Assembly (NCBI RefSeq): GCF_000022325.1
Contig: NC_012034.1
Coordinates: 2,710,001 to 2,774,000 of the forward strand
Reading direction: 5' to 3'
DNA: 64,000 nt
Source of the DNA: Caldicellulosiruptor bescii DSM 6725
Lineage (GTDB): Bacteria > Bacillota > Thermoanaerobacteria > Caldicellulosiruptorales > Caldicellulosiruptoraceae
Part shown: piece by piece, positions 17,883 through 26,533 of the stretch
How the letters are laid out: each line of letters starts with the position of its first letter
Position numbering within the stretch: position 1 is the stretch's first letter
Notes under the pieces: model-generated
Database searches by the model: none
The model's input: the letters and a program-made list of their open reading frames with translations, nothing else
Told to the model about the DNA's origin: nothing
Program-made: the position numbers and the translations under genes

Positions 17883-19153
17883 CTAACTAGATGATTTTGT
17901 ATTTTCTAACTTCGTTCTAAAATGAATATATCCATCCTCTATAAATGTCTCAAGTTTTATATCCAAAATCTTGCAGAGTTCTTTCATGATAGACAGCCCC
18001 AGCCCAAAACCTTTCCTGCTTGATTTGTATCTTTCAAATAGAAAAATGAGTTCCTCTTCTTTGAGGTCTGTCTTGTTGTAGATATCCACATACTCCCTCT
18101 CAGCTTCGATATATACTTTTTTATCCTTTGTATTTTCAATTGCATTTTGCAGAAGGTTGTTTATTATTCTTCTAAATGAATTTAAGTCAGTCTTTATCTT
18201 TGGGGAATTTAAGCTTTTGATAATAATCTCAATATCTTCAATCTCAGCAAGCTTTTTGAGCTGCTCGCATGATTGCTTGATTACTAAATTAACATCAACT
18301 TCTTCTATCTTTTTCTCAATTATTCCCGCTGAAATCTTTGAAAGCTCAACCATATTGGAAATCAAGTTTTGCATATAATTACACTGTTTTTCAATTCCAT
18401 CCATATTCTGTTTAATTTTTTCTTTATCATTATTATCCAAATATTTTGTGCTCTCACAATAGCCTTTTATAACAGCAATTGGTGTTTTTAAATCATGAAC
18501 AAAATTAGCAACAAATTCTCGCCTTACCCTCTCAAGAAACCTCAATGAATTTTTAAGGCTATTGATGGACCTTGCAAGGTCTCCAACTTCATCTGTTGAG
18601 TTGTCTTTAAGTTCAAAGTCCTCGCCTTTAGCAATCTTTTGCGTAGCAACTGAAATTTTTATTATACGCTTTGAAATATGTCGTGAGATCAAGAGCGATA
18701 CTAAAAGTCCGATTAAAATAAAAATAATGCTAATTTTAATTAAATTTTTTGATATTATATTCAATGCATATCCATAATATGGTTTTGTAGTTATTGCAAT
18801 AGAAGTAAAATCCACTCTTTTCAACACGTATGCAATATATTCAACTTTAAGATGTGGATGAGAAAATTAATAAACTCCATTTGGGGTAAATACTGGTAAA
18901 ATCATGTGATAGGGAAGATCTGATCCACCTTCCTCAAAAACAATGGTATTTCCTTGTAAAATTAGTATTTTCATTGCTGACAAATCGCATTCCAATTTGT
19001 TTTCAAGCGCATCTTGGGAAAGTTTTTTTAAATCATCAATAATTATATCCTCTAAAAAATACTTAAGGTAAAGCATATTTGAGATGTATATACTCAAAAC
19101 CAAAAAACTATTATTCCTATAAAGTTTAAAGCTATTTTAGTAAAAAGTTTCAT
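17883..19153 (-). pseudogene. Broken sensor histidine kinase
   Basis: The 3' part encodes a membrane helix, HAMP-like linker, H-box (FVHDLKTPIAVIKGY), N-box (NLLQNAIENT) and the short C-terminal ATPase region GFGLGLSI. The 5' part encodes the first membrane segment and an extracellular sensor. Two lesions separate them from a working frame: an in-frame TAA at 18865-18867 (after FTPNGVY, followed directly by coding-like FSHPHLKVEYIAYVLKRV), and a lost T in a T-run near 19106 which throws the true start MKLFTKIALNFIGIIV (ATG 19151-19153) out of frame. No response regulator gene lies beside it. Confidence 0.8.
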
Positions 19154-19199
19154 CTTACTCTTACATCCTCTCTCTCAAGAAAAAGCGTTCAAACCTTCT

Positions 19200-19550
19200 T
19201 TGTATTTTTCAAGCTTAGGAATAGGATACATGCTAATTGATATTCCACTTATTCAAAAATTTATTCTATACCTGGGTCATCCAGTACTTGCTTTTAATTA
19301 TGTACTTGCTGGGCTTTTGATTGGCAGCGGAATGCCGTTCCCAAGAGGTATAAAGATATTAAGCGAAAATAAAAAGAAAAGCAAAACAATTCCTGTGATG
19401 TGGGGACTCAACGGTGCAATGTCAGTTGTGGGTTCAGTTTTATCAATTATGCTTTCCATGGAATTTGGATTTACTATTGCTATACTTGTAGGAGCTCTTT
19501 TATATGGGCTTATAAGCTTGCTGAGTAGAAATTTAGTAATTGCTAAATAA
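19200..19550 (+). pseudogene. C-terminal fragment of a spermidine-synthase-like membrane protein
   Basis: The 116 codons encode four or so hydrophobic segments with LGIGYMLIDIPLIQKFILYLGHP and WGLNGAMSVVGSVLSI. These match my memory of the C-terminal membrane part of large membrane-embedded spermidine-synthase-like proteins, whose catalytic domain is absent here. There is no ribosome site or ATG at the left end, and the frame is simply open toward the divergent kinase remnant, so I read it as a deletion remnant. Confidence 0.55.
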
Positions 19551-19578
19551 AAAATCAAAATTAAAAGGAGAGATGAAG

Positions 19579-19800
19579 ATGAAAGATCCTTTATTGTTAC
19601 TGCTTGCAATGAGTGGCTGCTTATTGGTACATCTTTTCACGCACAAAGCAATGATGGGAAGCGGATGCCACGGCCATGACCACCCCCACAGCAATGAAAC
19701 CCAAAAAGCATCTGACTTCAAAGATCATCAGTTCCATCACCATCACCACAGTGAAGAATTAGTTGCACTTTATAAACATAAAAGTAAAGAGAACAAGTAG
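19579..19800 (+). CDS. Small His-rich membrane-anchored protein
   Basis: A predicted 73-residue protein with an N-terminal hydrophobic anchor (MKDPLLLLLAMSGCLLVHLF) followed by a tail of clustered histidines (SGCHGHDHPHS and FHHHHHSEE). The ATG at 19579 lies about 9 bases after AAAAGGAG; the ATG at 19573 would be too close. The histidine clusters suggest metal binding, as in small DUF2933-like proteins of metal-handling loci, but I do not recognise the family with certainty. Confidence 0.6.
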   Translation: MKDPLLLLLAMSGCLLVHLFTHKAMMGSGCHGHDHPHSNETQKASDFKDHQFHHHHHSEELVALYKHKSKENK

Positions 19801-19820
19801 AGGGATTTATCCCTTTTTTT
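19801..19820 (+). terminator. Short intrinsic terminator
   Basis: AGGGA/TCCCT stem with a TTTA loop followed by T7 immediately after the His-rich gene. Confidence 0.7.
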
Positions 19821-19848
19821 GTGATTTATCGCATCAAATAGGACAATA

Positions 19849-19892
19849 TAGACAAAAAAGTTCATATGGTATATAATAATGCAAACGATATT
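19849..19892 (+). promoter_or_regulatory. Promoter and LacI-type half operator before the truncated amylase
   Basis: TAGACA (19849-19854) and TATAAT (19872-19877) are 17 bases apart. GCAAACG (19881-19887), an exact half of the malE-type operator, follows in the same position as at malE and malF; the other half is degenerate. This ties the amylase to the maltodextrin regulon. Confidence 0.6.
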
Positions 19893-19915
19893 ATTTGAAA
19901 AAGGTGAATATTTCA

Positions 19916-20692
19916 ATGAAGAGAATCTTAAGATACATACTTATATTTGCTATCGTTTTCGTAATTGGACTTAGTCCATTTTTGGCAGGTTTTTCTAATT
20001 CTCAAAGCCCAATTCAAACTAAAAAAGACGGTTTGATTTTCTATGAAGTTTTTGTCAGGTCATTTTATGATAGTAATGGTGATGGCATAGGGGACATAAA
20101 TGGTTTGGCTGAAAAACTTCCATATATCAAATCCTTGGGTGTAAATGCCATCTGGCTTATGCCAATATTTGAATCTCCAAGCTATCACGGATATGATGTG
20201 ACTAACTATTACAAAGTCAATCCCGACTATGGTACAAATGAGGATTTTGTCAACTTCATAAAAAAGGCTCACAAGATGGGTATCAAAGTAATTATAGATA
20301 TGATGATAAATCACACAAGCAGCAAACACCCTTGGTTTATCGAAGCATCAAGTAATAAAAATAGCAAGTACAGAAACTATTATATCTGGGCAATACCAAA
20401 CACAAACCTCAATGAACCATCAGACCTTGGCACAAAACAATGGTATAAAAAGGGTGATAGTTACTACAACGCTATATTTTGGTCTGAGATGCCAGACCTC
20501 AATTTCGACAATAAAGCTGTGAGAGAAGAGATGAAGAAAATTGCCAAGTTCTGGTTAGAAAAAGGAGTAGATGGATTTAGGCTTGATGCCGCAAAGCATA
20601 TTTACCCCTCAAGCAGAGAAAAAGATACTCTTGCGTGGTGGGAAGAATATGCAAAATTCTGTCGAAGCAATAAACTAAAATCATATCTTTAA
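19916..20692 (+). pseudogene. Truncated secreted GH13 alpha-amylase
   Basis: The gene encodes a signal peptide (MKRILRYILIFAIVFVIGLSPFLAG) and the first half of a GH13 barrel: IFYEVFVRSFYDSNGDGIGD, MMINHTSSKHPWF and the nucleophile motif GVDGFRLDAAKHIY. It stops about 30 residues after the nucleophile, before the acid/base glutamate and the HD motif, and before the expected C-terminal domains; family members are around twice as long. The DNA downstream shows no continuation. ATG 19916 follows AAGGTG. It probably lost function by deletion, while promoter and operator remain. Confidence 0.75.
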
Positions 20693-20959
20693 TAGAATCT
20701 CAGAGGCGGGCAACTTCTTCAGAATGGTCTGCCTTTAAGTTTTTTTTAAAAATTTTTTTAAAATGCTACTTTATAAATTTTTTATCATCTGTTTAACAAA
20801 ACTAATTTTAGATTTATATGCTCACAATAATTTAACGAAAAATAATTTCAAAACATAGTGCTAAGCTTTCTTCAAACAATATCAGAGAATTTTGATATGT
20901 GGTATAATCAAAATTGGAATCTGAAAGCTACAAATAGCAACAGAAGGAGCGAGCATTTA

Positions 20960-21799
20960 ATGATATATATCGTCACTGCTTTCCATGCAGAAGCAAAGGC
21001 TCTGATAGAATATTTTGACCTGAAAAAATTATATGTACCTTCAAAATTTCAGATTTTTTCTGGCAATGATATTCTTCTTATAGAAAGCAAGGAAGGAATT
21101 ATAAAGAGCAGTATTGCAACAACATTTGTCTTGACAAAGTTTGGAGCAGGTAGCAAAGATATGGCTCTGAACATTGGGATTTGCGGAGCTGTGGAAAATA
21201 CCTTTTCAAAAGGCGATGTTATTCTTTGCAACAAAATAATAAATCACCACTCAAAAAAGGCATTCTACCCGGATATTTTAATTTCGCATAGCATGAAAGA
21301 GGCAACACTCGAAAGCTTTATGCACCCTGTGAAAAAAGATAGCTTGCCAGTTGAAATCGAGGGAGATATAGTTGATATGGAGGGTGCAGGATTTTTTGAG
21401 GCATCTTCTATCTTTTTGCCCCTTCATAATATACACTGCATCAAGATAGTTTATGACTTTTTGGACTTTGAAAAGATAAATCCTTCTGAGATTGAAAATC
21501 TGATAAAGCAAAGTATTCCTCATATAGAAAATTTGATAAATTCCCTCTTAAAATTAAATTTTGAATCTTGCAACAATACCCCTGAAATTAATAATATACC
21601 TCTGATTGTAAATAAACTAAAACACAGTTTACATCTTACAGCTTATATGACCAACGAGCTTGAAGGTTTGTTAAAAGATTATATAATAAGGCATAAAAAA
21701 CTACCTAATTCTATTTTTGAATTTTTTGAAGTTCAAATAAACTCAAAAAAGGAGGGCAAAAATTACTTTGACAAGCTCAAAAAAATCCTTCTTAGCTAA
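20960..21799 (+). CDS. Nucleoside phosphorylase/nucleosidase-family protein (MTA/SAH nucleosidase-like)
   Basis: The N-terminal 170 residues resemble the purine nucleoside phosphorylase/MTAN fold (IVTAFHAEAKALIEYF, NIGICGAV, VDMEGAGFFEA). MTAN enzymes cleave methylthioadenosine, S-adenosylhomocysteine or 5'-deoxyadenosine. The C-terminal 90 residues are helical and unassigned. ATG 20960 lies about 10 bases behind AAGGAG. The gene overlaps the radical SAM gene by 32 bp; a nucleosidase removing 5'-deoxyadenosine would fit beside a radical SAM enzyme, but this is inference. Confidence 0.7.
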   Translation: MIYIVTAFHAEAKALIEYFDLKKLYVPSKFQIFSGNDILLIESKEGIIKSSIATTFVLTKFGAGSKDMALNIGICGAVENTFSKGDVILCNKIINHHSKKAFYPDILISHSMKEATLESFMHPVKKDSLPVEIEGDIVDMEGAGFFEASSIFLPLHNIHCIKIVYDFLDFEKINPSEIENLIKQSIPHIENLINSLLKLNFESCNNTPEINNIPLIVNKLKHSLHLTAYMTNELEGLLKDYIIRHKKLPNSIFEFFEVQINSKKEGKNYFDKLKKILLS

Positions 21800-22778
21800 G
21801 CATTTTTCTCATGTTTATATTGAAAAAGCCGTTCTTTCTCATCCTGTTACAATAAAAATTTTAGAGAAACTGCAAAGGTCTAAAATAGTTAAAATAGATA
21901 ATTATAAAGAGGTTTTCTGCAGATCAGGTCAAAATTATTTTCTTCAGGAAAAGAGCAAAAAATTAATTCTTGCAAAAAAATCAGGAGAGTTCCTCTATCC
22001 TGGCCCCCAGATTTGCCATAAATTTGGATACGACAACTTCTTTTATACAAGCAACATTTTGAACTGTATTTACAGCTGTGAATATTGTTTTTTGAAAGGA
22101 ATGTACTCCTCTGCAAATATAGTAATATTTGTGAACATCGAAGACTACTTCAAAGAGATTGATGCTGTTTTGAAAAATAAGCCGCTGTATCTTTCTGTAT
22201 CATACGAAACAGACCTTTTAGCACTTGAAAATATTGTCCCATTTTCTTCTGCTTGGATTGAATACGCAACTTCAAAGCAAAATTTGACAATTGAAATTAG
22301 AACAAAAAGTACCAACTTCCAAACTATAGAAAACTTAAAACCTAAAGATAACGTAATTTTGGCATGGACACTATCTCCTGAAGAAATTATAGAAAAGTTT
22401 GAAAATGGCACACCTTCTTTATATTCACGGATTTCTGCAATTAAAAAAGCTACAGAAAAAGGCTGGAATGTGAGGCTTTGTTTTGACCCAATTTTATACA
22501 TTCCCGACTGGAAATCAATTTATGAAAAGTTCTTAAGACAGGTTTTTGAAGAGTTGAACCCTGATAAGATTGTAGATATTTCAGTTGGTTTGTTTAGAAT
22601 TCCAAAAGACTATCTTAAGAGTATGAAAAAAGTTTTTGCAAACGAAATTACCTCTTTTCCTTATGAAGAATCACAAAATATCTGCACTTACCCTAAAAAG
22701 TTAAAAGAAGAAATGATAAATACAATACTTTTAATACTTGGCAATTTTATTTTTTCTTCAAAGATTTTTGTGATTTAA
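21768..22778 (+). CDS. Spore-photoproduct-lyase-like radical SAM protein
   Basis: A 336-residue protein with the radical SAM cysteine motif CIYSCEYCFLKG (C-x3-C-x2-C) near residue 100, preceded by GPQICHKFGYDNFF as in spore photoproduct lyases, and later LSVSYETDLLALE and EIRTKSTN. SPL reverses the UV spore lesion in DNA. TTG 21768 follows GGAGGG at 11 bases and lies inside the nucleosidase gene, so the pair is coupled. It is divergent from classical SplB, so a different DNA or RNA substrate is possible. Confidence 0.75.
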   Translation: MTSSKKSFLAKHFSHVYIEKAVLSHPVTIKILEKLQRSKIVKIDNYKEVFCRSGQNYFLQEKSKKLILAKKSGEFLYPGPQICHKFGYDNFFYTSNILNCIYSCEYCFLKGMYSSANIVIFVNIEDYFKEIDAVLKNKPLYLSVSYETDLLALENIVPFSSAWIEYATSKQNLTIEIRTKSTNFQTIENLKPKDNVILAWTLSPEEIIEKFENGTPSLYSRISAIKKATEKGWNVRLCFDPILYIPDWKSIYEKFLRQVFEELNPDKIVDISVGLFRIPKDYLKSMKKVFANEITSFPYEESQNICTYPKKLKEEMINTILLILGNFIFSSKIFVI

Positions 22779-23132
22779 TCGTAAAAAACAAAATATAATC
22801 AACTATTCTCGAGACCAATTATTAATGTACCCAAAACACTAACAATTTACAGTTCAAAAAAAATCAAAAACCTGTTTCTAAATCTTCTTTTAAATTCTAA
22901 AATGCTGCCTTTATTTTGTGTAACTATGTCTATCTATAGCAAAATCAAAACAAAAATGGTATAATAGTTTTTTCACTATCCCCTTCTTACCTTATTATTC
23001 CCTTGAAAACAAACGGCGCACCCAGGAGGATTTACCCTGACCTTTAGAACCATAGTTTAAGGAGATATTATTTTACAAACATTAACAAGATACAAATATC
23101 TTGATACATCTTAATTACAAGACTCTGATAAT
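22779..23132. other. Non-coding interval with a degenerate tRNA 3'-end copy
   Basis: I see no gene here. Positions about 22999-23043 closely match the 3' end of the tRNA-Arg gene at 25106 and its flank, including the shared CCCAGGAGGATT, with substitutions and gaps further in. It cannot fold as a tRNA and looks like an attachment-site scar. Confidence 0.5.
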
Positions 23133-23522
23133 TTATTCCAGCTCAATAAAATATACATTTTTTTTATTTCGGTAGCTGTAGAAAAATTTTGGTTGCTGGT
23201 TGTTTGTCTTGTATGATTGCTTATCTTTCTTTCTCTTAAACTTCGGCATCCTAAAATGTTTCGGGTTTTTGAAATAGTCTTTGAATGCCTTTTCCTGCTG
23301 AAGTTAAACATTTGCAAGTGCAATACTATCCACTTCTCTCAAGAAAGGATATTCTTTTTTATACCTTGCTGGAGTTATTCTGGGAACTTTTTTACCCTGT
23401 CTCAGTGCTTCTAACTTTTCTTCTAACATCTTGTTCCATACAAATCTACAACAGCCAAAAGTCTTTTTAAAAAATTCTTCTTGCGCTTTATTATATATTC
23501 GATACTCATATGCTTTTAGCAT
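23133..23522 (-). pseudogene. TnpB remnant of an IS200/IS605-family element
   Basis: The frame starts MLKAYEYRIYNKAQEEFFKKTFGCCRFVWNKML, the usual N-terminus of IS605-type TnpB (RNA-guided nuclease), is interrupted by TAA after SIALANV, and continues in frame as QQEKAFKDYFKN, FRMPKFKRKKDKQSYKTNNQ before ending at 23133. Only about 130 of roughly 400 residues remain; the RuvC and zinc-finger parts are lost. No TnpA is present. Confidence 0.8.
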
Positions 23523-23640
23523 TTTCTTTTCTCACATTGACTGAATATTTATCAATCGCAAATCATCTCCATCTTATAGATGCTGGAGACTTCTTGCGAA
23601 AAGCCCGTTAAAGTGGGTGATACGCAATATTAAATACTAT
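23523..23640. mobile_element. Probable left end of the IS605-type element
   Basis: Upstream of the TnpB start the minus strand contains CTCCAGCATCT-ATA-AGATGGAG, an imperfect hairpin, followed at the outer side by GCCCGTTAAAGTGGG. Subterminal hairpins of this kind are characteristic of IS200/IS605 ends, but the exact boundary is not visible. Confidence 0.35.
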
Positions 23641-23786
23641 CGACATATATCATCAACACGTGTTAAAATGATTTTGTGAGGTGTATTAGTTACAATTCCA
23701 TTTCATAATAAATCCTTAAACCAACAATATTCTATAGCATTCTCAAGCAAGCAGGATTAAAATAAGTAAAACAAGGGAGAAAAACA

Positions 23787-24158
23787 ATGAAAGATAAGTA
23801 TATTTTCCCAGCCATATTTGAATCTGCAGAAAAGGAAGGCTATGTCGTTACATTTCCAGATTTACCCAGTTGTATAACAGAAGGCAAAAATCTTAAAGAA
23901 GCTTTATACATGGCAAAAGAAGCTTTAGAGCTGCATATTTATGGTTTAGAAGAAGATGGTGAAAAAATCCCTGAAGCTACACCACCAGAAAAATTGAATG
24001 TCCCAAAAGGTGCTTTTATAGTTTTAATCATAGCATATATGCCACCTGTCAGGGAAATGATGGCTAAAAAAAGCGTAAATTAAATATTGACGCTGGCAAG
24101 ATGGTCAAGCAGGGCAGCTGAAGAAGTACATATTAATTTTCTGCAGATTTTGCAATAA
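23787..24158 (+). pseudogene. HicB-like antitoxin with internal stop
   Basis: The first 98 codons encode the HicB partial RNase H-like fold (IFPAIFESAEKEGYVVTFPDLPSCITEGKNLKEAL). A TAA at 24081-24083 interrupts it, but the same frame continues with ILTLARWSSRAAEEVHINFLQILQ, clearly the HicB DNA-binding tail (compare KTLTLPRWLNELAEEAGINFSQLLQ), ending at 24158. No HicA gene is adjacent. A 98-residue truncated product may still be made. Confidence 0.72.
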
Positions 24159-24307
24159 ATTGGGAAAAACTTGGGATTAAATGACAAAATTCATAATATA
24201 TTTTGTAATTTCTTTATGTTCGATTATTTTTTTAAAAGTATAGCGATTATAATAAATTTGTTTTAGAACTGTTAAATTAAAACAACTCAACAAGGAAGGT
24301 GATTCTG

Positions 24308-24889
24308 ATGGAAGTCAGAACACCTAAAATATACACCTATGTAGACTATCTTCAGCTGCATCAAGACACAAGGGTAGAGCTGATTGATGGTGTTATTTAT
24401 GATATGAGCCCTGCACTTTCAAGAAAACATCAGAAAATAGTGGTGGAGTTTACAACAGCAATAAATAACTATCTTAAAGTAAGTAAAAAGCCTTGTGAAA
24501 TATACACAGCTCCATTTGATGTAGTCCTAACAGAGGAAGGACAGGATGAAAAGCAAGCAACAAACGTTGTTCAGCCTGATATCTCAATCATATGCGATAA
24601 GAAAAAGCTAACCGAAAAAGGCTGTGTTGGAGTTCCTGAGATGATAATTGAGGTTGTGTCAGAATATAATCCATTTCACGACTATATAAGAAAGCTAAAC
24701 CTGTATAATCAGTATAAAGTTAAAGAGTATTGGATTGTCAATCCGAACAACCAAACAATTTTGGTATATAGACTTAAAGATAATGAAGACTACCTGCCAC
24801 CAGAAGTTTACACCTTCAATGACAAGGTTAATGTTGGTATTTTTGAAGACCTTATAATAGACTTTGCTCAAATCAAAGAGGTGTTATAA
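24308..24889 (+). CDS. Uma2-family (DUF820) PD-(D/E)xK endonuclease-like protein
   Basis: A 193-residue protein of the Uma2/DUF820 family, which has a restriction-endonuclease-like fold. The motifs are VELIDGVIYDMSPAL, VVQPDISIICD, PEMIIEVVSEYN and the closing LYNQYKVKEYWIVNP, together carrying the acidic pair and downstream lysine. Function is unknown for the family, which is often multi-copy in thermophiles and cyanobacteria. ATG 24308 lies 10 bases after AAGGAAGG; the GTG at 24299 is too close. A terminator follows at 24980. Confidence 0.82.
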   Translation: MEVRTPKIYTYVDYLQLHQDTRVELIDGVIYDMSPALSRKHQKIVVEFTTAINNYLKVSKKPCEIYTAPFDVVLTEEGQDEKQATNVVQPDISIICDKKKLTEKGCVGVPEMIIEVVSEYNPFHDYIRKLNLYNQYKVKEYWIVNPNNQTILVYRLKDNEDYLPPEVYTFNDKVNVGIFEDLIIDFAQIKEVL

Positions 24890-24979
24890 TATACCAGTAA
24901 AGACCAAAAAGAAATGGAATAATAAAGGCAGGATATACAGAACAAAGTTAAATCATCTGTTAGAGCAAGCAAACATAAA

Positions 24980-25025
24980 GGGTAACCACTCCTAAGATAG
25001 TGGAGTAGTTACCCTAATTTTTTAC
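24980..25025 (+). terminator. Intrinsic terminator after the Uma2 gene
   Basis: GGGTAAC-C-ACTCC pairs with GGAGT-A-GTTACCC around a nine-base loop, followed by TAATTTTTT. Confidence 0.85.
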
Positions 25026-25105
25026 AGTTTCTCGGGTAGCTGTAGGGTAGCTGTAGAAAATGAGTTTGTAATATTATTCCACACATCAAACCCCTTAAAA
25101 ACAAA

Positions 25106-25182
<77 letters not shown>

Positions 25183-25189
25183 ATTTAAA

Positions 25190-25265
<76 letters not shown>

Positions 25266-25293
25266 ACCTGTTATACTTTTTTATTAAATTAAA

Positions 25294-25369
25294 TGGAGCT
25301 GGCGATGGGACTCGAACCCGCAACCTGCCGATTACAAGTCGGCTGCTCTACCGATTGAGCTACGCCAGC
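25294..25369 (-). tRNA. tRNA-Thr (anticodon TGT)
   Basis: A 76-nt cloverleaf: acceptor GCTGGCG/CGCCAGC, anticodon stem GCCGA/TCGGC with loop CTTGTAA, encoded CCA. The T stem reads GCGGG/CCCAT, which contains one C-A mismatch and one G-T pair. Confidence 0.93.
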
Positions 25370-25386
25370 ACCATTTTTAATCTTAG

Positions 25387-25471
25387 TGGTGGAGGGGGTT
25401 GGATTCGAACCAACGAAGCCTGCGGCAACAGATTTACAGTCTGCCCCCTTTGACCACTTGGGTACCCCTCC
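25387..25471 (-). tRNA. tRNA-Tyr (anticodon GTA)
   Basis: An 85-nt tRNA with long variable arm: acceptor GGAGGGG/CCCCTCC, anticodon loop CTGTAAA, T loop TTCGAAT, discriminator A and encoded CCA. Confidence 0.95.
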
Positions 25472-25558
25472 ATGTTTAACTTCCAGACAACTTCAAATCC
25501 GACGCTTCTGTATTTTAGCACACACTGCTCTTCTTTGTCAATACCTATTTTCTTCTCA

Positions 25559-25635
25559 TGGTCGGGGTGAGAGGACTTGAACCTCCGGCCCCATGGTCCC
25601 AAACCACGTGCTCTACCAAGCTGAGCTACACCCCG
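25559..25635 (-). tRNA. tRNA-Pro (anticodon TGG)
   Basis: A 77-nt cloverleaf: acceptor CGGGGTG/CACCCCG, anticodon loop TTTGGGA, T arm GGAGG-TTCAAGT-CCTCT, encoded CCA. It is the first gene of the cluster. Confidence 0.95.
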
Positions 25636-25649
25636 CCATCAGCATTTAT

Positions 25650-25678
25650 ATGATAACATCATTTTTTGTTTTCGTCAA
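25650..25678 (-). promoter_or_regulatory. Promoter of the tRNA cluster
   Basis: On the minus strand TTGACG (25673-25678) and TATCAT (25650-25655) are 17 bases apart, placing the start site a few bases before tRNA-Pro. Confidence 0.65.
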
Positions 25679-25786
25679 GAGGTTGTAATGAGGAATTTTT
25701 TAACTTCCTTATATTATAGCAAACATGGTATAATTCAATAATGTCTACAATATAAATCAAAATAATAGCATTTGGAGGAATGAAAA

Positions 25787-26494
25787 ATGCAGCATATATT
25801 CAGCAAGGTGAGAAAAGCTGTTGAAGATTTCAACATGATAGAAGAAGGAGATAAAATTGCAGTTGGTGTTTCTGCGGGAAAAGACAGCCTTACCATGCTT
25901 TATACTTTAAGTTTTTTGAGAAAGTTTTATCCAAAAAAATTTGAGGTTGTAGCAATCACAGTCGATATGGGTTTTGAAGGAATGGATTTTTTGCCAATCA
26001 AAGAATTTTGTGATAAAATAGATGTTGAATTTCATCTTGTTCCATCGCAAATAAAACAGATTGTGTTTGACATTAGAAAAGAAGAAAACCCTTGCTCGCT
26101 TTGTGCAAATCTTCGCCGTGGAATACTCAATTCCACTGCAAAAAGTCTTGGCTGCAACAAGGTTGCGCTTGGGCATCACTTGGATGATGTGGTTGAAACA
26201 TTCTTCCTGAGCCTATTTTTTGAAGGAAGAATCTACTGTTTTTCACCAAAGACATACCTTGACAGGACTCAAATTACAACTATAAGACCTATGATTTACT
26301 TAAAAGAACATGACTTAAGGTCTGCTGCAAAAAAGCTTGAACTACCTGTAATCACAAATCCATGCCCTGCAAATGGAAAAACTAACAGGCAAAGAATGAA
26401 AGAGTTTGTAAAAAACTTAAAACAATTTCACCCTGCAACCAAAGATTTGGTCTTCAATGCTATAAAGAGAAACATATGGGGGTTGAAAGACTAA
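25787..26494 (+). CDS. TtcA/TilS-superfamily PP-loop tRNA-modifying ATPase
   Basis: A 235-residue cytosolic protein with PP-loop SAGKDSLTML (residues 28-37), the CSLCANLRRG CxxC pair near residue 105, GHHLDDVVETFF and a late CP in NPCPANGKTNRQ. These fit the TtcA group, which thiolates cytidine 32 of tRNAs through an Fe-S cluster. The PP-loop has A instead of the second G of SGGKDS. ATG follows GGAGGAATGAAAA. Its position next to tRNA genes is suggestive but probably incidental. Confidence 0.8.
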   Translation: MQHIFSKVRKAVEDFNMIEEGDKIAVGVSAGKDSLTMLYTLSFLRKFYPKKFEVVAITVDMGFEGMDFLPIKEFCDKIDVEFHLVPSQIKQIVFDIRKEENPCSLCANLRRGILNSTAKSLGCNKVALGHHLDDVVETFFLSLFFEGRIYCFSPKTYLDRTQITTIRPMIYLKEHDLRSAAKKLELPVITNPCPANGKTNRQRMKEFVKNLKQFHPATKDLVFNAIKRNIWGLKD

Positions 26495-26533
26495 ACTCTT
26501 GCAATTTTCCATGACAAAAGACTGGAGGCAAGC

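Noticed and set aside
20693-20760. Continuation of the truncated amylase in another frame
   Set aside because: Translation in all three forward frames shows no GH13 motifs such as the acid/base or HD region.
25034-25055. 11-bp tandem duplication (GGGTAGCTGTA twice)
   Set aside because: Only two copies in a non-coding stretch before the tRNA cluster; no function suggested beyond being debris of the mobile-element remnant.
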